This document shows, piece by piece, positions 52,578 to 60,374 of a stretch of 64,000 bases of DNA; the stretch's first letter is position 1, and the number at the start of each line of letters is the position of its first letter. This DNA is from Acidobacteriota bacterium. GTDB taxonomy: Bacteria; Acidobacteriota; Thermoanaerobaculia; Multivoradales; Multivoraceae. The notes beneath the pieces are model-generated. The model saw only the letters and a list, made by a program, of their open reading frames with translations, was not told the origin of the DNA and did not search any database. A program made the translations under genes and the position numbers. The stretch is taken from the NCBI GenBank assembly GCA_028877275.1, contig JAPPFP010000020.1:62001-126000 (forward strand), read 5' to 3'.

Positions 52578-54269
52578 CTACGCGTGCGGAGGAACACCGG
52601 TTTCGTTCTTGGCCGCTGTTTCGTCGCCCCCCTGGCGGGTGCGGCCCAGCGACAGGGGTTGCAGATGCCGCGGATCCCTGTCGATCGACCCGAGTTCCCG
52701 AACCAGCGCGCGACCGTACGACGCCAGGCAGTGGAGGGACGTCAACTCCCGCTCCTGGGGCTTGCCGTTCGGCAGACAGTGCGCGCGCAGCCTCATGACG
52801 CGTCCGCGCAGCACCTCGTCGCGGCGGGCGGCCGCGGCGACGACGCGCCGTTCGAAGAGCGCGAAGGTCCGCTTCAGGTTCGCCCCGGTCTTCTGCAGCG
52901 CGGTTCCCAGGGACTCATCGACCGAGGTCTGTCCCGCCGCCAGATCGTCGATTGCCGCTTCCAGCTTCTCGCCCGCGGCGCCGAGGAAGTCGAGGTCGAG
53001 GCGTGAGGCCAGGAGCGCGTCGAGTTCATCGGGCCGGGAGAGCACGGCCGCCAGGTCGATTCCGTCCGCCTCCAGTCGGTCCAGCCAGCGTCGCTCGCGG
53101 GCGCCGAGCAGAACGACCTGCGGACGCAGGACGATCGCCGCGGCCGCCACGTCCACGGCGCCATAGAGGGAGCGCGCCTGGGTCATGTAGGCGAGTTCGC
53201 CCGGGCCGAGAATCTGAAGGGCCGTGCCGAACACCGCGTCCTGGACGACGGGACGCGCCAGCACGCCGGGGCTGAGCGACCGCGGCTGCCGGTCGAGGCC
53301 TTCGAGCAGCTCGCCGACCTCGCCGGCGCAGCCGCCGCGCAACCGGAAACCGCCATTTCCCGTCCACACCACCCGCCGCCGCTCGCCAGCGTCGTCGATC
53401 AGGAACAGGGGCGCTTCGCCCCGTCGCGACCGGACCTGCGGCCGGACTTCCCGCCGCTCCAATTCAGCCGCCGCCGACTCGAGAGCCGCGTCGACCTCGC
53501 GTCGTCGTTCGATCAGCCGGCGCAGCACCGGAACCGACGCCTCTTTCACCGCCGGAAGCTGCGAGTCGACGAGCAGCGGGCAGCGATCGCCGAGGAACCG
53601 CGCCATGAGCCGCGCGAAGGACTCCGTGAAGCAGCGATCAGGTTCCAGATCGTTCCGGCAATCGTCCAGCCGGCGACGGTAGTCGTCGTTCGGCGCCGCG
53701 TCCCGCACCCGGGCCAGCAGCGTCGCGGCCTCAGGTCCGAGATGCCGGCCGCCGACCGGCACGAGAGGCTCCGGATCCTCGCCCAGGGTGAGCGCCTCGG
53801 GACCCGCCGGCGGAAACCAGGCGCGGGCCACCTCGGCGTAGTCGTGGTCCTCGGACGCCATCCAGAACAGGGGCACGGCCCGCCGGCCGCCGCGGGTCAA
53901 CGCCTCCGCCCACCGGACGCAGGCCGCGGCCTTGGTCAGGGTGAACAGCGGACCCGCCGCCAAACCGCACTGCTGGCCCGTGATCACGACCAGAGTCGCC
54001 GGGTCGGCCAGAGCGTCGGCGAGGCCGGCGGCGCCCGGGTGACCGTAGCGGGTGTTCGCCTCGGCAAGGGCCGCGGCGACGGCCTCGCGGTCGGGCGCCG
54101 GATCCCCCGGCGCCCTTACCTGGTCCTCCTCGCCGGGCAGGACGAACCGTAGCGGCTCGAGCAGGTCGAGGTCCCGGCCGTCGAGGAAGCGTCGCGGCAG
54201 ATCGCCGAGCAGCCCGCAGGCACAGAGATCGGGACCGCTCGAGGCGGCGCTGGATGGGCGGTTCGACAC
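52578..54269 (-). CDS. bshC: putative cysteine ligase of bacillithiol synthesis
   Basis: 563 residues from the GTG at 54269, close to the BshC norm of about 540. 'TLVVITGQQCGLAAGPLFTLTKA', 'VPLFWMASEDHDYAEV' and a long C-terminal helical coiled-coil (about 440-500) are diagnostic. BshC is thought to add cysteine to GlcN-malate in the last step of bacillithiol synthesis. The longer open frame upstream runs through the dusB promoter and is not used. It is the first gene of a minus-strand cluster bshC-bshA-DUF4870-yidD-DUF971 with gaps of 12 nt or less except before yidD. It diverges from dusB across 67 bp. Confidence 0.94.
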   Translation of the reverse strand: MSNRPSSAASSGPDLCACGLLGDLPRRFLDGRDLDLLEPLRFVLPGEEDQVRAPGDPAPDREAVAAALAEANTRYGHPGAAGLADALADPATLVVITGQQCGLAAGPLFTLTKAAACVRWAEALTRGGRRAVPLFWMASEDHDYAEVARAWFPPAGPEALTLGEDPEPLVPVGGRHLGPEAATLLARVRDAAPNDDYRRRLDDCRNDLEPDRCFTESFARLMARFLGDRCPLLVDSQLPAVKEASVPVLRRLIERRREVDAALESAAAELERREVRPQVRSRRGEAPLFLIDDAGERRRVVWTGNGGFRLRGGCAGEVGELLEGLDRQPRSLSPGVLARPVVQDAVFGTALQILGPGELAYMTQARSLYGAVDVAAAAIVLRPQVVLLGARERRWLDRLEADGIDLAAVLSRPDELDALLASRLDLDFLGAAGEKLEAAIDDLAAGQTSVDESLGTALQKTGANLKRTFALFERRVVAAAARRDEVLRGRVMRLRAHCLPNGKPQERELTSLHCLASYGRALVRELGSIDRDPRHLQPLSLGRTRQGGDETAAKNETGVPPHA

Positions 54270-54323
54270 GGCGGCAGATCCTACAGGCGTCCGGGGAACG
54301 CCTCCGGCTTCACGGTGGAGGCG

Positions 54324-54329
54324 TAGAAT
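54324..54329 (+). promoter_or_regulatory. dusB: candidate -10 element of dusB
   Basis: TAGAAT lies 7 nt before the GTG at 54337 and 28 nt before the ATG at 54358. If used, the mRNA starting at the GTG would be nearly leaderless and translation from the ATG would have a normal leader. No -35 box was recognised. Confidence 0.3.
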
Positions 54330-54336
54330 CGATCCC

Positions 54337-55368
54337 GTGATTGCGTCTTCGCCAGCGATGCCGCCACTCGAGCCGATGGTCATCGGCCGGGGCGACCGCG
54401 CCGTGACGATCGAACCGCCCCTGTTCCTGGCGCCAATGGCCGGCGTGACGGACCGGGACTTCCGGTTGATCGTCCGCCGGATCGGCGGCGTCGGCCTCGT
54501 GTCGATGGAGTTCATCTCCTCGCGGGCGATCGTCGACGGCAACCGGCGCACGCGGGAGCTCATGTACTTCGCCGAGGAAGAGCGGCCGCTGGCGATCCAG
54601 ATCTACGGTTCGGACGCTGAGACGATGGCGGAGGCAGCCGAGGTCGTCGAAGAGCTCGGGCCCGACGTCTGCGACATCAACATGGGCTGTCCGGCCAACA
54701 AGGTACTGAAGGGCTGCGCCGGCGCCGCCCTGATGGGCGACCTCGACCTGGCCGGCAGCATCATCCGCGAGGTGCGGAGCCGGATCCGGATTCCGCTGAC
54801 CGTCAAGTTCCGGCTCGGTCTCAACCACACCGAGACCAACTACCTGGACCTGGGCCGCCTGTGCGAAGACCTCGGCGTCGACGCCGTCACGATGCACGCA
54901 AGGACCGCGAAGCAAATGTTCCGGGGCGAGGCGGACTGGACCCACCTGGCCCGGCTCAAGGAGGCTCTCACCATCCCGGTGATCGGCAACGGCGACATCA
55001 CCACCCCCGAAGACGCCGAGCGACTGCTCCGCCAGACCGGCTGCGACGGCGTCATGGTGGGCCGGGGCGCGACCCGCAACCCCTGGATCTTCCATCAGAT
55101 CCGGAGCCACCTGCTCGGGACGGAGGCACCGGAGCCCACCCTGATCGACCGGCGTGATCTGATCCTGGGCCACTTTCACATGGTGGCAGAGCGGGAGGCC
55201 AACCGCTTCGCTTTGCACAAGCTGCGGAAATTCACCGGGTGGTACACCTACGGACTGCCCAACGGCAAGCGCCTTCGCCAGCAGATCCAGCAACTCGACA
55301 CGGTGGAAAAGCTCCTCCTCGCGGTCGAGGCCTTCTTCGACCAGCAGCTCGACGAGTTGGCCGCCTAG
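54337..55368 (+). CDS. dusB: tRNA-dihydrouridine synthase
   Basis: 343 residues from the GTG at 54337; ATG at 54358 is an alternative. FMN-binding TIM barrel: 'LFLAPMAGVTDRDFR', 'VSMEFISSRAI', 'LAIQIYGSDAETMAEAA', 'CDINMGCPANKVLKGCAGAALM' with the catalytic Cys in GCPAN, 'VTMHARTAKQMFRGEADW' and 'VIGNGDITTPEDAERLL'. The KVLKGCAG loop is typical of DusB. It reduces uridines in the tRNA D-loop with NADPH. It diverges from bshC. In many bacteria dusB precedes fis, but here a membrane protein gene follows. Confidence 0.94.
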   Translation: MIASSPAMPPLEPMVIGRGDRAVTIEPPLFLAPMAGVTDRDFRLIVRRIGGVGLVSMEFISSRAIVDGNRRTRELMYFAEEERPLAIQIYGSDAETMAEAAEVVEELGPDVCDINMGCPANKVLKGCAGAALMGDLDLAGSIIREVRSRIRIPLTVKFRLGLNHTETNYLDLGRLCEDLGVDAVTMHARTAKQMFRGEADWTHLARLKEALTIPVIGNGDITTPEDAERLLRQTGCDGVMVGRGATRNPWIFHQIRSHLLGTEAPEPTLIDRRDLILGHFHMVAEREANRFALHKLRKFTGWYTYGLPNGKRLRQQIQQLDTVEKLLLAVEAFFDQQLDELAA

Positions 55369-55391
55369 GGCGCCACGCGGGCCGCCCCACC

Positions 55392-55865
55392 GTGGATCGA
55401 CAGGTTGAAGTCGAGCTCGATCTGACGCCTGACGAGGCGCTCGAGGCGCTCTCGGACGGCGCCGATGCCTGGAACGGCACCTGGCACCGACACGGCGGCA
55501 GCGGCCACTTGACGCTGCCGGTGGCGGCCGGCATCCGCCATGGCGTCCTGCACGGCGAGGTCTCCGTCCAGCCCAGTGGCGAAGGAGTCCGCGTGACTTA
55601 CCACGTGGAGCGCGCGGAGTATCAGACGAACGCCGGCGCGGTCCTCATCCTTGCCCTTGGCGCCCTCGGTGTCCTGGCCATGCTGGCCTGGCCCCTGCTG
55701 CCCGGAACGTCCCCGAACCTGGCCGGCAGCGGCTTCATCCTCATCCTGCTGGCGTGGCTGGTCGTCGGGTCCAGGTTGAAGCACCGCAGCGCTGCGGATT
55801 TCCTGGCCAGCCTCGGGCCGCGGCCCGGCGAAACTCCGAAGGGTCCCTTCGCTCCGCGGCCCTGA
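55392..55865 (+). CDS. small membrane protein, unknown function
   Basis: 157 residues from the GTG at 55392; the frame is open upstream but overlaps dusB. The first about 80 residues are soluble and beta-rich (QVEVELDLTPDEALEALSDG, WHRHGGSGHLTLPV, VSVQPSGEGVRVTYHVER). Two transmembrane helices follow: 'AVLILALGALGVLAMLAWPLL' and 'GFILILLAWLVVG'. The C-terminus is basic and Pro-rich. No family was recognised. The stop codon lies inside the palindromic operator region of the toxin-antitoxin pair that follows. Confidence 0.65.
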   Translation: MDRQVEVELDLTPDEALEALSDGADAWNGTWHRHGGSGHLTLPVAAGIRHGVLHGEVSVQPSGEGVRVTYHVERAEYQTNAGAVLILALGALGVLAMLAWPLLPGTSPNLAGSGFILILLAWLVVGSRLKHRSAADFLASLGPRPGETPKGPFAPRP

Positions 55866-55886
55866 TGACCATGGTCATGACCATGG
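55865..55886. promoter_or_regulatory. overlapping palindromes, candidate toxin-antitoxin operator
   Basis: CCATGGTCATGACCATGG (55869-55886) is a perfect 18-bp palindrome. The same stretch holds ATGACCATGGTCAT (55865-55878), a second perfect palindrome, so ATGACCATGG is repeated with a 12-bp period. It ends 29 nt before the antitoxin start, the classic place for autoregulation by Phd/YefM-type antitoxins. Confidence 0.7.
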
Positions 55887-55915
55887 CCCGCAGATCTGAT
55901 ACCGTCGGCGGCACG

Positions 55916-56188
55916 ATGGAACGGACGATCAAGGCCTCCGAGTTCAAGGCCACGTGTCTGAAGCTGATGGACGAAGTCGCCGAAACCGGCGACGAGGTGA
56001 TCATCACGAAGAACGGCGAGCCGGTGTCGCGCCTGGTGCCGTACCGGGAGAAGCCGAAGAGCCTCTTCGGTTGTCTCCGGGGCCAGATGGAGATAACGGG
56101 CGACATCATGTCTCCTCTGGACGAGGAGTGGGCCAAGTGGGACGAAGAGCGGAAGGTCGCCCTGATCCTGGGCGAGGATCCCGACTGA
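55916..56188 (+). CDS. Phd/YefM-family antitoxin
   Basis: 90 residues from the ATG at 55916. The N-terminal half 'MERTIKASEFKATCLKLMDEVAETGDEVIITKNGEPVSRLVP', seen here as residues 1-42, is the standard Phd/YefM DNA-binding fold: a strand, the helix with FKATCLKLMDEV, then 'VIITKNGEPVSRLVP'. The C-terminal tail (GQMEITGDIMSPLDEEWAKWDEE) is acidic with aromatic residues, as expected for toxin binding. It should neutralise the PIN toxin encoded next and, with it, repress the operon through the palindromes just upstream. The in-frame ATGs inside those palindromes are unlikely starts. Confidence 0.92.
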   Translation: MERTIKASEFKATCLKLMDEVAETGDEVIITKNGEPVSRLVPYREKPKSLFGCLRGQMEITGDIMSPLDEEWAKWDEERKVALILGEDPD

Positions 56189-56201
56189 GTAGGAGCGTCC
56201 C

Positions 56202-56600
56202 CTGCTACTACTCGATACGCACATTCTCCTGTGGATGACCTTCGGCGACCGGCGCTTTGGTCCCGCTGCCCGCCGTGCCACTGATGAAGCGCTCGTCGCG
56301 GGCGACGCCGCAGTGTCTGCGATTTCGTTCTGGGAGATCGCGTTGCTCGTACAGAAGCGCCGCATCAGATTGCCTTGGGAAGCAGAAGCACTAAGGCGGT
56401 ACTTGCTCGATCACGGTCTCAAGGAGCTCCCAGTGGACGGAGAGGTCGGGGTGCGTTCAATCCTCCTCACCGAGCTTCCCGGCGATCCAGCCGACCGGAT
56501 CATCGTTGCCACCGCGCTGAATGGCCACCGTCTGGTGACCGCCGACCGGCAGCTACTCGACTGGCCCGGCCAGATTCAGCGGCTCAGAGCCACCGACTGA
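56202..56600 (+). CDS. PIN-domain (VapC-like) toxin, CTG start
   Basis: 132 residues if translation starts at the CTG at 56202, which has AGGAG 6-7 nt upstream and gives LLLLDTHILLWMTFGD, the canonical start of a PIN toxin with the first catalytic Asp. The first in-frame ATG (56235) would remove that Asp. The other acidic residues are present: Glu in 'ISFWEIALL', Asp in 'DPADRIIVATA' and Asp in 'LVTADRQLL'. These toxins are Mg-dependent ribonucleases that cut specific tRNAs or rRNA. The gene begins 13 nt after the antitoxin stop. Base composition is slightly less GC-rich than in its neighbours, consistent with horizontal acquisition. Confidence 0.9.
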   Translation: MLLLDTHILLWMTFGDRRFGPAARRATDEALVAGDAAVSAISFWEIALLVQKRRIRLPWEAEALRRYLLDHGLKELPVDGEVGVRSILLTELPGDPADRIIVATALNGHRLVTADRQLLDWPGQIQRLRATD

Positions 56601-56640
56601 GAGCAAGAGCCAAGCCGCGCGTGCGATACTCGCCGGCCCG

Positions 56641-58867
56641 ATGCGTTTGAGTCACTCCTGGATGAGCCGGCTCGCTACGGCGGTCCTCGCACTAGCCGCC
56701 ATCGGCTGCGCGGCCGAGCCAGAAACGGGGCAAGGCCCATCGACACCACCGCCACCCGCAGCGCAGGGAGCAACCCGCCTGGGCCGCCGACGTCGTCATC
56801 CACCGCGACGCCTGGGGCGTCCCGCACATCAAGGCCTCGACCGACGCCGCGGTCGCCTTCGGCTCCGCCTGGGCCCAGTGCGAAGACCACTTTTTTCAGC
56901 TCGAGGACACCTACATCAAGGCGCTCGGCCGCTACGCCGAGGTCGTCGGCGAATCAGGCTTCCGCAGCGACCTCGAAGTCGCCCTGTTCGACCTGGTCGG
57001 GACCTCCCGCCGCGACTTCCCGAACCTGCCAGAGAACATCCGCCGCATCGCCGAGGCTTTCGCCGCCGGCTACAACTACTACCTGGAGAAACACCCCGAG
57101 GAGAAGCCGCGCCTGCTGACGCGCATGGAGCCCTTCCACGTCCTCGCCTTCGAGCGCTACATGATCCTCGGCCGGCTGCTCGGTGCGGCCCACGCGCCAC
57201 GGGGTCGGCTACCCCGGCTGGCGGAGGAGCTGGCCGCGTCCCTGGGCTCGAACCAGTGGGCCGTCGCCCCGTCGAAGACGCGCGACGGCAACGCGATGCT
57301 CTTCATCAATCCCCACCAGCCCTGGTACGGCTCGGGGATGTTCACGGAGATGCACGTGGTGAGCGACGAGGGGCTCAACTTCTCGGGCGCCATGTACCCG
57401 GGCGGCCCGCTGCCGACCGCGGGCTTCAACGAGCGGCTCGGCTGGGCGTACACGGTCAACGCCGCCGACATCTCGGACACCTACCGCCTGACTTTCGACC
57501 ACCCGAGCGACCCGCTCAAGTACCGCTACGGCGACGGCTACCGGCAGGCCGAGGAATGGCGCGCCACGATCCACGTCCGGGACGAGGACGGCGAACTTGA
57601 GCCACGCGAGGTCGCGCTCCGACGTTCGCACTACGGCCCGATCATCGCCAGGGAGGACGAGGACCACTACCTGGCCGTCCGCGTGCCGCGCCTCTACGAG
57701 GGCAGCCGCATGGTCCAGGCGCTGGCACAGGCGAAGGCGCGGACCTTCGAGGAGTGGTACGCCGCCGTCTCGATGCAACTGCTGCAAACCTTCAACACGA
57801 CCTACGCCGACGCCGACGGCAACATCTTCTACCTCTACAACGGGACGTTCGCCCGCCGCGACCCGTCCGTCGACTGGACGAAGCCCGTCGACGGCGCCGA
57901 CCCGAACAACGAGTGGGGGCCGTTCCACCCCCTCGAGGAACTGCCGCAGGTCCTCAACCCGCCGTCCGGCTACGTCCAGAACTGCAACTCGACGCCGTTC
58001 ACCACGACCGACGACGGCAACCCCTCGCTGCTCGACTTCCCGCCCTACATGGTGGAGGACAAGCACGACGACAAGCGCCGCGCCAAGGTGGCGCGCTACC
58101 TGCTGCGCAACGCCCATGATCTGACGTTCGAGGACTTCCAGGACCTCGCCTACGACACGACCCTCTACTGGCCGATGACGGAGATCCCCGTCTACGCCCG
58201 CAGGCTCGAAACGCTCGAGCGCACCGGCCCGGAACTCGCCGCCCGTGTCCGCCCCTACCTCGAGCACCTGCTGGACTGGGACTACAGGAGTTCGCTCACT
58301 TCCACGCAGGCGACGCTGGCCGTCGGCTGGTACGAGGAGCTCTACGGCCGCGGCTATCCGGTCGAGACCCTTAGCCCCAAGTACGTGAACGACATGGCAG
58401 CGCGATTCGTCGCCCTGGAGCGGGCGGCAGGGAAGCTCGCCGAGCTCTACGGCGACTGGCGCGTGCCCTACGGCGACATCCACCGCATCCAGCGCCACGC
58501 CAACCAACCCTCAGCCGCAGGCGTCCCCTTCTCCGACGACGAACCGAGCCTGCCGCTCGCCGGCGTCCGCGGACCCCTCGGCGTCGCGTTCACGCTGTAC
58601 CACTCGCCGCCCACCACCCTCGACAACGGCGAAGAGCGCAAGCTCCGCTACGCCGCGACCGGCGCCTCCTACATGGCCGTCTACGAGTTCGGCGAAAAGA
58701 CGCGCGGAGCGAGTTACCTGCACTACGGCCAGAGCCACCGGCCCGAGTCGCCGCACTTTTTCGACCAGGCCAGGCTGCTCTCGGAACGACGCTTCAAGCC
58801 GGCGTGGATCCACTGGGAGGACGTGGAGGCCAATACGGTTCGGGCGTATCGACCGGGCGATCCCTGA
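56641..58867 (+). pseudogene. penicillin acylase family protein (S45), apparent single-base frameshift
   Basis: The first about 40 codons from the ATG at 56641 encode a lipoprotein signal (RLATAVLALAAIGC). The mature protein continues in the next frame from about 56768 ('EQPAWAADVVIHRDAWGVPHI'-like, residues given only in part), and that frame has no start codon and several stops further upstream. Removing one G from the GGG at 56766-56768 joins them smoothly. Downstream, the S45 family is clear: 'GSAWAQCEDHFFQLE', the autocatalytic site G-SNQWAV with the nucleophile Ser after it, 'NPHQPW' and a C-terminal 'HYGQSHRPESPHFFDQ'. Such enzymes deacylate penicillins, N-acyl homoserine lactones or other amides in the periplasm. 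The catalytic part is intact, so the shift could be a sequencing error. Confidence 0.85.
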
Positions 58868-58927
58868 GCACCCCCAGAACCCCGTCGAGCGACGGCCGGC
58901 CGGGGCGGGCCCTGCTACGCTGCGAGC

Positions 58928-59602
58928 GTGCAGATCCGCCGCAACGTCGCGCTTTCCACCTGCGCGGCTCTTGTCGCTGCAGCAGCCCTAGCCAGCGACG
59001 AGGAAGGTCTTGCCGCCTTCGAGGCCCCCGACGCCGAGTACCGGCGGGCCCTCGCCAGCACGCTGATGGCAGCAGGCCTGGCGGCCGAGGGTGCACCGGC
59101 CAGGGAGAAGTTCTACTCGAGCGCGGTCAAGGTCGCGGACAGCCTCGTCGGCCTGGATCCCAGCTACGAGAGTCTCCTTCTGCTGGGGCAAGCTCACTTG
59201 GCTACGGAGACTTACGATCAGGCCGTCTCGACGTTCCGAAGGGCCATCTCGATCGATCCAAGGCATTGGCGAGCGCACTGCAACTTGGGTCAAGTCCTCA
59301 CGCGCCAGGGCCGGTACCGGGCCGCCAAGAAGGAGTTCAAGACCGCTCTGAGGCTTGCCGCCGGCTCAGACCAGAACGTGGTCTGGAGTTGGCTTGGCAA
59401 TCTCTACTGGCAGCAGCAGCGGTACACCAGGGCCGAACGGGCATGGGAGAAGGCAGGCGAGTTCGCGCCCCCGGCGAGGGTGCGTGAGCGCATCCGCCGG
59501 CAGCAATTCGGCTACGGGATGGTCGAAGTCAACCATCCTCGACGAAAAGGCCCCGCCTGGCTGCCGCACGGGTCGCCCGCGCCCGTTCCCGTGGACGGCT
59601 AG
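58928..59602 (+). CDS. TPR-repeat secreted protein
   Basis: 224 residues from a GTG. Signal peptide 'LSTCAALVAAAALAS'. Two to three tetratricopeptide repeats are visible: 'ESLLLLGQAHLATETYDQAVSTFRRAISIDP' (about 78-108), 'AHCNLGQVLTRQGRYRAAKKEFKTALRLA' (about 112-140) and 'VVWSWLGNLYWQQQRYTRAERAWEKAGEFAP' (about 146-176). The C-terminus is Pro/basic and probably flexible. It should mediate protein-protein contacts in the periplasm; partner unknown. It lies 60 nt after the penicillin-acylase gene. A degenerate intergenic repeat follows. Confidence 0.82.
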   Translation: MQIRRNVALSTCAALVAAAALASDEEGLAAFEAPDAEYRRALASTLMAAGLAAEGAPAREKFYSSAVKVADSLVGLDPSYESLLLLGQAHLATETYDQAVSTFRRAISIDPRHWRAHCNLGQVLTRQGRYRAAKKEFKTALRLAAGSDQNVVWSWLGNLYWQQQRYTRAERAWEKAGEFAPPARVRERIRRQQFGYGMVEVNHPRRKGPAWLPHGSPAPVPVDG

Positions 59603-59604
59603 CG

Positions 59605-59660
59605 GTCTCCCCGGCCGCCTCCGGCGGCAGCGGGTCGGAAGACCCGCGCACCCAGAGCTA
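59605..59660 (+). repeat. GC-rich intergenic repeat, degenerate copy 7
   Basis: Contains GGCCGCC-TCC-GGCGGC, then GGGTCGG-AAGA-CCCG and GCGCACCCAGAG, so it keeps parts of the middle and right modules. It follows the TPR gene. Confidence 0.45.
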
Positions 59661-59734
59661 CGACGTCAGAAGCAGGGCCACTCTTCTGCAACCGCCACGT
59701 CGGCGGTCCCTGCTCCGTTGCCCGACGACGTCCA

Positions 59735-59912
59735 GCCAGTCGCGTGGCTGAAGGAGGGGGTCCCAGGGGGTCGGAGGCAAGCGACTTCCTCCGCCGCTCC
59801 AATCAGCAACGCCAAACCGGAGCGCAGCCGACAACAGCGAGCCCATCCCCTCCCATCCTCTCCCTGAGGGCGAGCGTCCCCTGGGACCCCCTCCTTCAGC
59901 CACGCGACAGGC
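59735..59912. repeat. 178-bp element with 31-bp perfect inverted repeats
   Basis: The left arm at 59739-59769 and right arm at 59878-59908 are exact reverse complements over 31 bp; allowing one mismatch they extend to 59735 and 59912. The arms contain GTGGCTGAAGGAGGGGGTCC and its complement. The centre of 108 bp has no convincing gene. The element fills most of the gap before tmRNA and looks like a MITE or a large regulatory stem-loop. No target-site duplication was found. Confidence 0.75.
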
Positions 59913-59948
59913 GGGGTGTCACCGACGCGCGCGACGCAGCGGCTGGTG

Positions 59949-59954
59949 TAGAAT
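59949..59954 (+). promoter_or_regulatory. ssrA: candidate -10 element of tmRNA
   Basis: TAGAAT lies 11 nt before the first base of mature tmRNA, a reasonable distance if a few nucleotides are trimmed by RNase P. No -35 box is evident. Confidence 0.45.
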
Positions 59955-59965
59955 CGCGGGTCCCT

Positions 59966-60312
59966 GGGGGCGCATGGCTTCGACGGGAGATCATGCGGTT
60001 CGGGGGTTGCGTGCCGAGTCCGACTCGTAAACCGGGCTTTTACACTCGCCAACGACGAATTGGCACTGGCGGCTTAAGAGCCGTCACGGTCCTGCCGGAG
60101 CCTTGATTCGCGGCGCCGTCAGGAGCGACACTCAAAGTGGATCAAACGTCTGAGCGCTGCTCCGAACTCAGGCCGGATCACTTCGGAGCTAGACCGCGGG
60201 CCGTGGTGGCCTTCTACCCAAGCCGGCGGCGACTGATCGAGTGAAGGCTACGCACGTAGATCCCTCGCGCCGAGTCTCGCGGACGTGGGTTCGATTCCCA
60301 CCGCCTCCACCA
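59966..60312 (+). ncRNA. ssrA: transfer-messenger RNA (tmRNA)
   Basis: A one-piece tmRNA of 347 nt. The 5' end GGGGGCG-CATGGCTTCGACGG pairs with 3' CGCCTCC, followed by discriminator A and an encoded CCA at 60310-60312; the T arm GTGGGTTCGATTCCCAC is standard. The tag frame at 60048-60077 (GCC AAC GAC GAA TTG GCA CTG GCG GCT TAA) encodes ANDELALAA, ending in the LAA degradation signal recognised by ClpXP. tmRNA with SmpB rescues stalled ribosomes. The inverted-repeat element lies immediately upstream. Confidence 0.97.
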
Positions 60313-60374
60313 TCCTCCCTCCATCGGTCGGGCCATAATGCCCGGACACCTACCATTTGGGAGGTACTGGACCG

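Noticed and set aside
59658..60106. Several open frames of 80-130 codons across the inverted-repeat element and tmRNA
   Set aside because: They read through the repeat arms in both directions and into tmRNA; none has a start signal or domain.
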